The position numbers and the translations under genes were made by a program. The notes under the pieces were generated by a model, which was given only the letters and a program-made list of their open reading frames with translations, was not told where the DNA came from and searched no databases. DNA of 64,000 nucleotides from a virus: IMG/VR virus record IMGVR_UViG_3300008050_008852, positions 1-64,000 of that record. One strand, written 5' to 3'. This document shows, piece after piece, positions 25,766 through 34,499 of the stretch; position 1 is the first letter of the stretch; each line of letters opens with the position of its first letter.

Positions 25766-26119
25766 ATGATAACATATGTTTTTGATATTGATGGTACAAT
25801 TTGTACTAAAGTTGATGATGGTGATTATTCAAAGGCCCGGCCTTTCGAAGATAGAATTAATATAGTTAATATGCTATACAATCAAGGTAATATAATTATA
25901 TTTCAAACAGCACGAGGTATGGGTCGTTCTGGAAATTCACAGGCTTTTGCATGGGAATTTTTTGAAAAAGATACTAAGACTCAATTAATTAAATGGGGTG
26001 TTAAATTTCACTCCCTGTATATGGGTAAACCATCAGCTGATGTTTATGTTGATGATAAGGCCCTCGACGATAATAAATTTTTTGATATTCATAGAAGAAT
26101 TAAACAAACGGGAGAATAA
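25766..26119 (+). CDS. HAD-superfamily phosphatase of capsule/LPS type
   Basis: The nucleophile motif is VFDIDGTIC (Asp7, Asp9), followed by FQTARGMGRSG as motif II, and then MGKPSADVYVDDKALDD with the motif III lysine and the motif IV Asp pair. The wording is that of small HAD phosphatases in capsule and LPS loci. It is 117 aa with no cap domain. It could remove a phosphate from a sugar phosphate, and a role like GmhB in heptose synthesis is possible, but it is not of the GmhB subfamily by its motifs. RBS: AGGATTG region overlapping the previous stop. Confidence 0.75.
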   Translation: MITYVFDIDGTICTKVDDGDYSKARPFEDRINIVNMLYNQGNIIIFQTARGMGRSGNSQAFAWEFFEKDTKTQLIKWGVKFHSLYMGKPSADVYVDDKALDDNKFFDIHRRIKQTGE

Positions 26120-26120
26120 A

Positions 26121-26540
26121 ATGGGTGATGGTCATAGTGATGGTTTTCGAATGTTTGATAGAGGACCAGTATTTTTACCTCAAACAGTAGAACTTCCAAT
26201 GAAGCACGTCGACAAGGGGTGGGGTTGGGAACGCTGGATCTGCAATGGCCCTGAGTATTGTGGAAAATTATTATTTTTTAATAAGGGAAAGAAGTGTTCT
26301 TGGCATGTTCATAGATTAAAGGACGAGGTATTCTACCTTCAGTCTGGAAAGATGCTAGTAAAGTATTCTGATGAAGATGACATAACACGAGCAGAAGAGC
26401 TAATTTTAAATCCAGGTGATAACTTTCATGTTTATCGTGGCCTCCGGCATCGAATGATTGCTCTAGAAGATTCTGAATTATTTGAATTTTCAACACAACA
26501 TTTTGACTCTGATAGCTATAGGCTTGAAAAAGGCGATTGA
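26121..26540 (+). CDS. Cupin, phosphomannose isomerase C-domain-like
   Basis: A 139-aa single-cupin protein. It has KGWGWERWI near 33, YCGKLLFFNKG, the metal site SWHVHRLKDEVFYL with two His and a Glu, LILNPGDNFHVYRGLRHRM with the second His, and a tail STQHFDSDSYRLEKGD. This is close to the C-terminal cupin of type II mannose-6-phosphate isomerase/GDP-mannose pyrophosphorylase, without the nucleotidyl domain. It may isomerise or epimerise a sugar phosphate or keto-sugar. GGAG at 26111-26114 sets the ATG start at 26121. Confidence 0.75.
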   Translation: MGDGHSDGFRMFDRGPVFLPQTVELPMKHVDKGWGWERWICNGPEYCGKLLFFNKGKKCSWHVHRLKDEVFYLQSGKMLVKYSDEDDITRAEELILNPGDNFHVYRGLRHRMIALEDSELFEFSTQHFDSDSYRLEKGD

Positions 26541-27430
26541 TGAACGCTTTAGTTACCGGTGGCTGCGGATTTATTGGTAGTCATACCGTTGATAAGCTAA
26601 TTTCAGAAGGCCATTCAGTTACTGTAATTGATGATCTATCTGCTCCAGAAAATGCTAAGTTTTATTATAATAATAGCGCAAAATATTTTCATTTTGATAT
26701 ATTAGATCTTAATACAACATTCGATCTTGGTTCAATTGATGTAATATATCACTTAGCTGCTCGCTCTAGAATTCAACCAACATTTAAAAACCCTTCGTCT
26801 GCATTTGACACTAATGTTTCTGGAACCCAAAGGGTCTTAGAATGGGCCAGAATGAATGATGTAAAGAAAATAATATATTCAGGTACATCATCACTTTATG
26901 GATACTCAAATCCTACACCATATACTCCAGACATGTCAATTGAGTGTAATACACCATATGCAATGTCAAAGTGGCTTGGAGAGTGCCTTTGCGAATTTTA
27001 TTCACGAACGTACAGCCTTGACACCGTTGTTTTAAGATACTTTAATGTGTATGGCCCACGTGAACCTATTAATGGTCATTATGCTCCAGTAGTAGGCTTA
27101 TTTAAGCGTCAAAAAAAGCTTGGTAAAAAAATAACAATTGTTGGATCTGGCGAACAACGCCGGGATTTTACTTATATTACTGATGTGGTTCAAGCAAACA
27201 TGCATGCATTAAATGCAGAAAAAAAATTCACAATATTAAATGTTGGTACTGGAAAAAATTATAGTATAAATGAATTGGCTTATATGATTTGTAGTGATAA
27301 GTCACAATTTGAATATATTTCCGATCGAAGATCGGAGTTAAAAGAAACATTGGCAGATATAACTAAAACACAAAAAGAAATTGGGTGGTCACCATCCAAA
27401 GCGTTAGAAGACATGTTGATGTCATATTAA
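26540..27430 (+). CDS. NDP-sugar epimerase (GalE/WbpP-like SDR)
   Basis: A 296-aa extended SDR protein with TGGCGFIGSHTVDKL (6-20), VIDDLSAP, YHLAARSRIQP, the catalytic SGTSSLYGY, and the Tyr-x3-Lys in PYAMSKWLGE. LRYFNVYGPREP and FTYITDVVQAN resemble UDP-glucose/GlcNAc 4-epimerases. It would switch a C4 configuration. The start is ATG 26540, overlapping the previous stop by one base; a TTG three bases upstream is less likely. It ends the tightly packed part of the island. Confidence 0.85.
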   Translation: MNALVTGGCGFIGSHTVDKLISEGHSVTVIDDLSAPENAKFYYNNSAKYFHFDILDLNTTFDLGSIDVIYHLAARSRIQPTFKNPSSAFDTNVSGTQRVLEWARMNDVKKIIYSGTSSLYGYSNPTPYTPDMSIECNTPYAMSKWLGECLCEFYSRTYSLDTVVLRYFNVYGPREPINGHYAPVVGLFKRQKKLGKKITIVGSGEQRRDFTYITDVVQANMHALNAEKKFTILNVGTGKNYSINELAYMICSDKSQFEYISDRRSELKETLADITKTQKEIGWSPSKALEDMLMSY

Positions 27431-27464
27431 TGTACAATGTGCTATATTTTGTTAATTTTAGTAT

Positions 27465-28307
27465 ATGATATTTCCAACAAATAAACCGCACGTATCCTAC
27501 TCAGAAATTAGAACATGGAGGGAATGCCCTTATAGACATAAACTTGCCTACATTGATAAGATTGAGGCTGATGATCCATCACAATATCTGGATTACGGTG
27601 TTATTCTTCATGAACATTTAGAAAATTTTCTAAAGACAAAAGAAGTAGATATAGAGAAATTAAAGGTCGACCTAACATCAGCGTGGCAAGAAAAAGGTTA
27701 TGATACACCTGAATATATTGATAAAATAACAAAAGCCGCTGAAGCTAAAGGTGAAAAACCAAGAATTTTAGAACCTCTGGCTGAATGGCTTAAATGGGGC
27801 GAATTTGCCTTATCAAATATTTCAGAATTCATGGATGAAAATTTTCCAAATTGGGTGACACTTTCAGCAGAACATCAGTTGTATGAAAAAATACCAGCGT
27901 CAGATATTAAATTTAAAGGCTTCATCGATGCCGTTATAGAATGTGACTATAGAAAGACAAAACGTAAAATTTGGATACTTGATTGGAAAACGGCACCTGC
28001 ATATGGTTGGCATGCTAGAAAAAAGCAGGATTGGATGGTTCAGGCTCAAATCGCATTATATAAAAAGTTTTGGCGTAAAAAGTTTGAAAAGGATTGTAAT
28101 GAAGTTGGCGCAGGCTTTGTTTTGTTAAAACGAGGTGCCAAGAAAAATCCAATCGATGTGTTTAAGGTTTCTGTTGGACCAAAAACTGAGGAAAAGGCGG
28201 ACAAGCTTTTAAGAAGTATGTTAAAGACCGTTAAGACAGGTTTGTATTTAAAAAATAGAAATTCGTGTAAATATTGTCCATATTTTAACACAGAACATTG
28301 TAAATAA
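27465..28307 (+). CDS. PD-(D/E)XK nuclease with Fe-S-type cysteines (Cas4/RecB-like)
   Basis: A 280-aa protein that starts with VSYSEIRTWRECPYRHKLAY (Cys21), then GVILHEHLENFL, GFIDAVI with the active-site Asp, WILDWKTA (the D-x-K pair), and QAQIALYKK (QxxxY motif IV). The C-terminal CKYCPYFNTEHC adds three cysteines (268, 271, 279). Four cysteines framing a RecB-type nuclease is the pattern of Cas4, AddB and related 4Fe-4S exonucleases. It probably processes DNA ends in phage replication or recombination. It sits among glycosyltransferases, separated from them by 34- and 52-base gaps. Confidence 0.85.
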   Translation: MIFPTNKPHVSYSEIRTWRECPYRHKLAYIDKIEADDPSQYLDYGVILHEHLENFLKTKEVDIEKLKVDLTSAWQEKGYDTPEYIDKITKAAEAKGEKPRILEPLAEWLKWGEFALSNISEFMDENFPNWVTLSAEHQLYEKIPASDIKFKGFIDAVIECDYRKTKRKIWILDWKTAPAYGWHARKKQDWMVQAQIALYKKFWRKKFEKDCNEVGAGFVLLKRGAKKNPIDVFKVSVGPKTEEKADKLLRSMLKTVKTGLYLKNRNSCKYCPYFNTEHCK

Positions 28308-28359
28308 ATTTATACGTATAGACATTTTTTGATATGTTTATTGCGGTGGAGTATAGTAT

Positions 28360-29613
28360 ATGAATAAGAAAAAAATACTGATGTTATCAGATCATGCACT
28401 TAGCACATCTGGTGTTGGTGTACAAAGTAGACACCTCATAAACGGCTTGATACAAAAAGGTGATTGGACTGTTAGACAATTCGGCGCCGCCATTAAGCAT
28501 AATAATTATGATGTTGTTAAAGTAACAGATGACTTTATAATTAAGCCGGTTGATGGTTTTGGCACTGTTGACATGATTAGACAAACCATAGCCGCAGAAA
28601 AACCAGACATTTTGTTACTATTTACAGATCCACGTTTCTTTATTTGGTTGTGGCAAATTGAAGATGAAATACATCAAATTTGTCCAATTGCTTATTGGCA
28701 TGTGTGGGATAATTATCCGTTTCCAAAATATAATGAACCATATTATGAAGCAACTGATTTAATAAATTGTCATAGCCATTTAACATACACGATGCTAAAA
28801 GAGCATTATCCAGATAAAACTAATTTTGTCCCCCATGCACTTCCAGATGAATTATACTATAAAATGAATCCGGACGAAATTAAAGACGCTAAAATTAAGG
28901 CTTTGGGTTATGATAAGAAAGATCATTTTGTTGCATTTTGGATGAATCGAAACGCCCGCCGGAAGCGTCCAAACGATGTTCTGGCGGCCTGGAAAACGTT
29001 TTTAGAAGAACAAGAAGAACTCCTTGGCGAAAAACCAAAGGCTCTACTTTTAATGCATACCGATCCTAATGATTCGGAGGGCCCAAATTTATTTGCGACA
29101 GCTGATCATCTTGGTATTGGTAACACAATAGTTTTTTCAACTGACCGGATCGATTTTGCACAAATAAATGTTTTACATAATATATCCGACGTTTGTCTTA
29201 ATATGTCTTATGCAGAAGGTTTTGGTTTGGCTACTTTAGAAGCAATGCAAACAGGAACACCAATTATAGCTGCAAAAACCGGTGGTCTAACCCGTCAAGT
29301 TGTTGATCACAGAGACGGCACTGAAAATGGTGTGGCTGTTGATATTAGCTTGCGTTCTCTGGTAGGCTCTCAGGCAGTTCCTTATATTTATGAAGATTAC
29401 GTTGATTGTAATGATATTGCAAAGGCAATAACAAAAATTTATAATATGAATGAACAAGATAGAGATGAATTAAGTAATAAAGTCTTAAGTTATGTAAAGT
29501 CAGAATTTAATTTTCAAACAACAATTGATTTGTGGGACGAAACACTTAATGAAACAATTAACAATTGGAAGGACAGATATGATCGAATTGTACTTGAGGA
29601 GATTACATCATGA
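28360..29613 (+). CDS. Family 4-type (GT-B) glycosyltransferase
   Basis: The 417-aa protein has MLSDHALSTSGVGVQSRHL at the start, the linker strand HFVAFWMNRNARRKRP, and the donor site NMSYAEGFGLATLEAMQTG near 285-303 with the two-Glu spacing of retaining GT4 enzymes. The domain lengths fit a full GT-B enzyme. A GGTGGAG RBS lies 9 bases before the ATG. It is followed by a second GT4 gene with a 4-base overlap. Confidence 0.88.
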   Translation: MNKKKILMLSDHALSTSGVGVQSRHLINGLIQKGDWTVRQFGAAIKHNNYDVVKVTDDFIIKPVDGFGTVDMIRQTIAAEKPDILLLFTDPRFFIWLWQIEDEIHQICPIAYWHVWDNYPFPKYNEPYYEATDLINCHSHLTYTMLKEHYPDKTNFVPHALPDELYYKMNPDEIKDAKIKALGYDKKDHFVAFWMNRNARRKRPNDVLAAWKTFLEEQEELLGEKPKALLLMHTDPNDSEGPNLFATADHLGIGNTIVFSTDRIDFAQINVLHNISDVCLNMSYAEGFGLATLEAMQTGTPIIAAKTGGLTRQVVDHRDGTENGVAVDISLRSLVGSQAVPYIYEDYVDCNDIAKAITKIYNMNEQDRDELSNKVLSYVKSEFNFQTTIDLWDETLNETINNWKDRYDRIVLEEITS

Positions 29614-30764
29614 ATATTTGTGTTAGAGGCCCTTTATTATCAATGAGCGGCTATGGAAATCACACCAGACAAGTTTATAGATGGCTATCACTACACCAAG
29701 AACATAAAATCGCAACACAAATACTACCGTGGGGTATTACTCCATGGCATGTAAATCCTAATTCTGAAAATGGTATGATAGGTAAAATCATGACCGAGTC
29801 AACAACAATGGAAGCGACAGGTTTTGATTTATCATTTCAGGTTCAATTACCTAATGAGTGGGATCCTAATCTTGCAAAATTCAATGTAGGGGTCACCGCT
29901 GCTGTAGAGACAGATATTTGTAATCCAGCCTGGATTCAATGTTGTAATAGAATGAATTTAATAGTTGTACCATCGCACCACACAAAGCAAACTATTGAAA
30001 CATCTGGTACATTAACTACACCAATTGTCGTAATTCCTGAATCGTTTCCAGATTCCCTTAGTGAAAAAAATATTAAACCATTTGAGCTTGATGTTAAGAC
30101 TAAATTTAATTTTTTAATATTTGGTCAAATAACAGGTAATAATGCGTTTATTGATAGAAAGAATACCTTCTTCGCACTTAAGTGGATTGTTGAAGAATTT
30201 GCCAATGATCCGGATGTTGGTATAATAATTAAAACAAATCATGGCCGTAATACAACAATTGATCGTAAATCATGTAGTCGAATGTTAAGAAAAATTGGTG
30301 CCGAATTAAATTCAACAATTCCAGTATATCTATTACATGGCACAATGTCAGATCATGAACTTGCTGGACTGTACAGAAGTGATTCCATAAAGGCTCTGGT
30401 TGCTCCAACTAGAGGTGAAGGATATGGTTTACCACTTTTAGAAGCCGCCGCCACTGGATTACCTGTACTAGCAACTAACTGGTCTGGTCATAAAGATTTT
30501 TTAAATGCTGGTAAATGGATAAAATTTGATTATAAGTTGTCTGATGTACCAAAAGAAAAAATAGATTCTGCAATTTTTATTGAGGGTTCTAAGTGGGCAG
30601 AAGTTGATGAGGCGGATTTTAAAAACAAAATTAGAAAATTTAGAAAAAAGCCGCACCAACCAATGCAGTGGGCCGAAGATCTATCAAGAACACTTCAGAA
30701 TACACATTCATTTGAAGCAATTGCCAGACTTTGGTCGGCAACTATGAGTGACTATATAAGATGA
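29610..30764 (+). CDS. Family 4-type (GT-B) glycosyltransferase
   Basis: The 384-aa protein starts NICVRGPLLSMSGYGNHTRQ, has KFNFLIFGQITGNN as the mid-protein strand, and APTRGEGYGLPLLEAAATG as the donor-binding segment with the conserved Glu pair. It differs enough from its upstream neighbour to be a separate lineage. It is the last sugar gene of the island. Its stop overlaps the start of a small membrane protein that leads into the late/baseplate genes, so the island and baseplate regions are transcriptionally continuous. Confidence 0.88.
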   Translation: MNICVRGPLLSMSGYGNHTRQVYRWLSLHQEHKIATQILPWGITPWHVNPNSENGMIGKIMTESTTMEATGFDLSFQVQLPNEWDPNLAKFNVGVTAAVETDICNPAWIQCCNRMNLIVVPSHHTKQTIETSGTLTTPIVVIPESFPDSLSEKNIKPFELDVKTKFNFLIFGQITGNNAFIDRKNTFFALKWIVEEFANDPDVGIIIKTNHGRNTTIDRKSCSRMLRKIGAELNSTIPVYLLHGTMSDHELAGLYRSDSIKALVAPTRGEGYGLPLLEAAATGLPVLATNWSGHKDFLNAGKWIKFDYKLSDVPKEKIDSAIFIEGSKWAEVDEADFKNKIRKFRKKPHQPMQWAEDLSRTLQNTHSFEAIARLWSATMSDYIR

Positions 30765-31048
30765 CGTATTGGTTATTATGCGCATTTTTAGCAATTATAG
30801 GTACACTTTTGTGTATTTCTATTTATTTTAACTACAAGCACGGTATTCTTATTATAAGGACGGTTGATGAAATTGAAGTTGCGTTAGATGTTTTAGATCA
30901 AAAATATGAGTCAGTTTCTAAAATTTTGGAAATCCCTCTCTTTTTTGATTCACCTCAAATAAAACAACTTCATAATGATATTGGCGCCTGCCGTGACTCA
31001 ATCCTTCAAGTTGCATCATCACTTGGGAATGTTGATATAAAAAAATAA
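30761..31048 (+). CDS. Small membrane-anchored protein, 95 aa
   Basis: Residues 4-23 form one strong hydrophobic helix (YWLLCAFLAIIGTLLCISIY). The rest is a charged, helical cytoplasmic part with a possible coiled coil (VALDVLDQKYESVSKIL) and an IKQLHNDIGACRDSIL segment. I recall similar one-pass proteins just upstream of the late sigma factor in other T4-like marine phages. No enzymatic motif is seen. It overlaps the last glycosyltransferase by 4 bases and precedes the sigma factor by 12. Confidence 0.65.
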   Translation: MTYWLLCAFLAIIGTLLCISIYFNYKHGILIIRTVDEIEVALDVLDQKYESVSKILEIPLFFDSPQIKQLHNDIGACRDSILQVASSLGNVDIKK

Positions 31049-31060
31049 CAAGAGTCATTG

Positions 31061-31792
31061 ATGATTGTAAAGAAAAAAGTAGTTAAACGCAGAAAAATTA
31101 AGAGAAAGCCAGGAAAAAGTAAATTATACTTTACGGCTGATACTCAAGCCTCGATAGAGAAATTTCAGGTCGAAGAGAGTGAAGCAGAGAAAGATAGAAT
31201 TTATACAAATGAGATAATGCCGGCTTTTGTTAAGTTGGTTGAAAATCTTATATTGATTTATGGTTTTGCTAAAGGCCGACATGATTTTGGCAGCCTAAAG
31301 AATGATTGTATAACATTTTTGTATGAAACTCTTCATAAGTTTGATGCATCAAAAGGAACAAAGGCTTTTTCGTATTTTAATGTTGTTGGTAAAAATTGGT
31401 TAATATTAAACACTAGAAAAAGAAAAAAAGTTCAAGATAATTCATACCCAATTCATGATCTTGAATCGTTTAGTGCGGCAGATCGTCATATGATATCGAA
31501 TCATATGTTAGCAGCAGCTCCAGATGATATAATGATATCAGCTGAACAACGAGATGAAATTCAGGAAATATTAAAAATTCTCCGCACAAAAGTGGTAAAC
31601 ACAAACGATGTTGCCTGTGTTGAAGCTGTCACTGTTGTTTTTAATAAAATTGACGAACTTGACTTATTAAATAAACGAGCCGTATATGTTTATATTAGGG
31701 AAATATCTGGTTTAAATTCAAAACAGTTATCAACATCAATGTCGACAGTGCGTCGCTTATATAAACAAATTAAGGGCGAGGAATTATTTTGA
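31061..31792 (+). CDS. T4 gp55-like late sigma factor
   Basis: The protein has a basic N terminus (KKKVVKRRKIKRKPGKSK). It then has a sigma region 2-like core near 60-125 (IMPAFVKLVENLI, DCITFLYETLHKFDASKGTKAFSYFNVVGKNWLI), the pattern of gp55 of T4-like phages. gp55 replaces sigma-70 on host RNA polymerase and reads TATAAATA late promoters together with gp33 and gp45. At 243 aa it is longer than T4 gp55 (185). It sits directly before the baseplate genes it would turn on. I use ATG 31061; the TTG just before it is less likely. Confidence 0.8.
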   Translation: MIVKKKVVKRRKIKRKPGKSKLYFTADTQASIEKFQVEESEAEKDRIYTNEIMPAFVKLVENLILIYGFAKGRHDFGSLKNDCITFLYETLHKFDASKGTKAFSYFNVVGKNWLILNTRKRKKVQDNSYPIHDLESFSAADRHMISNHMLAAAPDDIMISAEQRDEIQEILKILRTKVVNTNDVACVEAVTVVFNKIDELDLLNKRAVYVYIREISGLNSKQLSTSMSTVRRLYKQIKGEELF

Positions 31793-32148
31793 CAATCACT
31801 GCTTTAACAAAAAAACAAAAAAAACAACAAAAGAAGATAGATGCGTTTTCTGAGCTGCTTGAAGACTTAGCTAGCTCTACAGATAAAAAGAAGATGCTTT
31901 GGAAGGAGATCTATGAAAATGCTCTTTTCGATCGTTCAAGCGCAGAAATATTATTTAATGAAGCATATACTACAATGCAAACAACTACAACAGATCATAT
32001 TACTGTTGGACCAATGTTGACAAAGTATTTAGAGCGAATGAATAAGTCAAATGATCAGCTTTTAAAGCTTGCCGAATTGATATCAAAATCAGAAGAAAAT
32101 TCAGGAAAAATTAATTCCGACGATATTTTCTCACAGATTTCGGAGTAA
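31789..32148 (+). CDS. Hypothetical helical protein, 119 aa (TTG start)
   Basis: This all-helical, lysine-rich protein contains MLTKYLERMNKSNDQLLKLAELI near 79-101, a segment I recall in unnamed proteins next to the baseplate genes of marine T4-like phages. The start is TTG at 31789: GAGG at 31778-31781 is well spaced, and the next Met (residue 36) would lose a third of the chain. It overlaps the sigma gene by 4 bases. It could be a DNA-binding or assembly factor in the place of T4 uvsY, but no UvsY motif is visible. Confidence 0.6.
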   Translation: MTITALTKKQKKQQKKIDAFSELLEDLASSTDKKKMLWKEIYENALFDRSSAEILFNEAYTTMQTTTTDHITVGPMLTKYLERMNKSNDQLLKLAELISKSEENSGKINSDDIFSQISE

Positions 32149-32150
32149 AT

Positions 32151-33701
32151 ATGGCAGAGATTACACAGGGCCCTCAAAATCCTATTGGGGCAGGTAGTTC
32201 TATATATAAAGCTGTTGTCTTGGATGTTATTAATGATTTATCACAAATTAATAAACACGCTGCCACAATGCAGATCAGATATAAGGTAAAGAATTCTACT
32301 CGAATTTTAGAGGCTCCACTTAATTCATGTATTATTAAATTTTATGGTACTTCTGGGCCTATAGGTGAAAATGGTATAGTTGCTTATCCATTCTTTCCAC
32401 CCCATTTAGCCTTACCAGTTAAACCAGGGGAAGTTGTTTGGGTTATTTCACCACCCTTAAATTCTCCAAGCCCAGAGGATTGTTTTTGGGTTTGTAGGAT
32501 TACTGCCAACAATAAAAGCGACGATATTAATTTTACACATTTATTTCGTCAATCAAAAACACCACCACCAAGCGAATTAATTCCTACAAGCGAAAAACTA
32601 GTATCAGCCCAGGCAGGTCAATTTATTACAAACATCGTTGAAGGTTTTCAGAATAGTCTGGGTGGTGAACCAATTTTAAAAACCGGCCCCAATCCTGAAA
32701 TAAATCCATTTGATACGATTGTGACACAATCTATTGCTAGAAAAACGTTTGTTGGCGAACCGGCACCTTATTTTTCAAAACGACCTAGTGATTTAATAAT
32801 TCAAGGCAGCAATAATTCGTTAATTTGTCTTGGCCAAGATAGAGCTTATGATTTTGATTTTGATGGTGCATACTTAAGTGGGCTAACGGGTAGTCTATCA
32901 ACAACAAAACCAGCACTAGGGACAGGAACAATTGATATTGTTACCGGTCGTTCTAGGTATATGCCTTTAAGTTCTACAACGGCAAAAACCAATGGTACAG
33001 AATCAGAACGAACTGGTATTAAGACAAAAGTAAATACAAGAGAATATAACGAAATTGACAAAAGAAGCTTCAACCCCCCATCCGGTGAGCTAGACTTCAC
33101 GGTAGATGCTTCTAGAATTTATGTTTCAATGAAAACAAATGGTGATAAGTGTTTTGGTTTGACATCTGAGCTTGGCAGAATGCCTGTAGGGTTTGTTAGT
33201 GGTTCAATAGTCCCCGTTGATGATGCGGCATATATTACATTAAAGTCAGATGAACTTCGTTTAATTGCTAGAAAACAAAATGAAAATGAATATTTTCCAG
33301 AATCAACCAATCCTGAGATAAATGGCAGTATTAAAATTATAAAAGAAGGTGTCGTTAATGAAGATTTCGCAGCCGTGATGTTATTACCTGATGGCACAAT
33401 TCAAATTAATGGTTCGAAGATTTTCTTAGGAAGAACTATTGCTGATGGTGGCATCGGCGGCGGCCCTGGTGAAGATGAATCACAACCATATGTCAAGTAT
33501 CAAGATTTAGAAAATCTTTGGAATGCAACAATGGACGCGCTTGACAGTTTTTGCCAGACTCTCTCAACTCATACAACACCAGGTTATGGCGCGCCATCAC
33601 CACAGATTATTGAAGCAGCCGCCACCCTAAAAGCTGAAATTGCCTCTGCGCTAAAGCCAGATATTGTAAATATACAGTCGACAAGAATTTTTGGAGAGTG
33701 A
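32151..33701 (+). CDS. gp5-like baseplate hub/spike protein
   Basis: The N-terminal 130 residues look like the OB-fold of T4 gp5, with YPFFPPHLALPVKPGEVVWV and a CFWVCRI...DDINFTHL segment characteristic of marine myovirus hubs. The centre has RIYVSMKTNGDKCFGL. The C terminus has a glycine hinge (GGIGGGPGEDE) and a helix (LWNATMDALDSFCQTL). There is no lysozyme domain, unlike T4 gp5, so cell-wall cutting must come from elsewhere. At 516 aa it is of the cyanophage hub type. It heads the wedge gene group. Confidence 0.8.
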   Translation: MAEITQGPQNPIGAGSSIYKAVVLDVINDLSQINKHAATMQIRYKVKNSTRILEAPLNSCIIKFYGTSGPIGENGIVAYPFFPPHLALPVKPGEVVWVISPPLNSPSPEDCFWVCRITANNKSDDINFTHLFRQSKTPPPSELIPTSEKLVSAQAGQFITNIVEGFQNSLGGEPILKTGPNPEINPFDTIVTQSIARKTFVGEPAPYFSKRPSDLIIQGSNNSLICLGQDRAYDFDFDGAYLSGLTGSLSTTKPALGTGTIDIVTGRSRYMPLSSTTAKTNGTESERTGIKTKVNTREYNEIDKRSFNPPSGELDFTVDASRIYVSMKTNGDKCFGLTSELGRMPVGFVSGSIVPVDDAAYITLKSDELRLIARKQNENEYFPESTNPEINGSIKIIKEGVVNEDFAAVMLLPDGTIQINGSKIFLGRTIADGGIGGGPGEDESQPYVKYQDLENLWNATMDALDSFCQTLSTHTTPGYGAPSPQIIEAAATLKAEIASALKPDIVNIQSTRIFGE

Positions 33702-33704
33702 GAT

Positions 33705-34499
33705 ATGCCTCTTGGTTCTGCCGTGACAGGCTTATTAAATGGTGTACAGTCGGCTTATGAGAACGCGGTTGATAATGGCTCTGAGAATAACAACACCAAC
33801 GAAACACTTCGGTCACTGGCAAGCGATTTTGGTGATGCCATTGATATATACTATTCCTCTGCAGACGTTTTTACTGACGTAACGATAGATTCAGGTCAGA
33901 GTGATTCTGTTGGTGGAAGTACAGTATCGGAAGGTCAAGGCTTAGGAACTGGTTTTTTGGAAAGTTTAGATATAGATATTTTAAAGAGTGATTTATATCA
34001 AGCTTTCAAAACAGCCGCCGACACGGGAGCAACTACAGATCCCATTCCTCACCTGGCCCAAGATATTGGGAACGCAATTCATGCGTATATGATATCCCCT
34101 ACAGTTGTAACGTCTGTTAACACTCCTGGTGGGCAGACATCAAACGCAGCCGCTGCAACGGCAAATCCAGTCGGTGCTGTAGCATCTCCTGGAACAGGCA
34201 TCGGCGAGGGAAAAGTCAGCTTTGAATCAGGTGATGTTAGTACATTAAAGTCAGATGTTGAAACTGCGTATAATACTGCAAAGTCAAATGGTGAAACTGG
34301 ATCATCATTAGAGACACTGGCTTTTGATATCCACACCGCCGTTCATCTCTTCGCATTAAGTGCTATTATCAATACAGGTGTAGATATTTTTCCAGGACAG
34401 GTGGTTGCAGGTTACATGGTGCTCGCCGGTGTAGCTCCTGTCCCATTACCTGCAGTTACACTCATGGGTGCCGGCACAGGAGAAGGTACAATTAGTTAG
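33705..34499 (+). CDS. Triple-repeat structural protein, 264 aa
   Basis: Three repeats of about 85 residues are visible (about 6-85, 88-175, 176-264). Each has an alpha part with AY/AF...A...G...L-A-x-D-F/I-G-x-A-I/V-x-x-Y/F, then V-x-T-x-V...GQ, and a glycine-rich close (GLGTGF, GTGIGEG, GAGTGEG). Similar proteins lie beside gp5 in other marine myoviruses. It may be part of the spike or hub. No catalytic motif is present. The three copies have diverged strongly, so the repetition is old. Confidence 0.65.
   Translation: MPLGSAVTGLLNGVQSAYENAVDNGSENNNTNETLRSLASDFGDAIDIYYSSADVFTDVTIDSGQSDSVGGSTVSEGQGLGTGFLESLDIDILKSDLYQAFKTAADTGATTDPIPHLAQDIGNAIHAYMISPTVVTSVNTPGGQTSNAAAATANPVGAVASPGTGIGEGKVSFESGDVSTLKSDVETAYNTAKSNGETGSSLETLAFDIHTAVHLFALSAIINTGVDIFPGQVVAGYMVLAGVAPVPLPAVTLMGAGTGEGTIS

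Noticed and set aside
25766-26119. GmhB, the missing heptose bisphosphate phosphatase
   Set aside because: It is a HAD phosphatase in the right context, but its motifs are of the short capsule-type group and lack the GmhB zinc-loop cysteines, so I did not assign gmhB.
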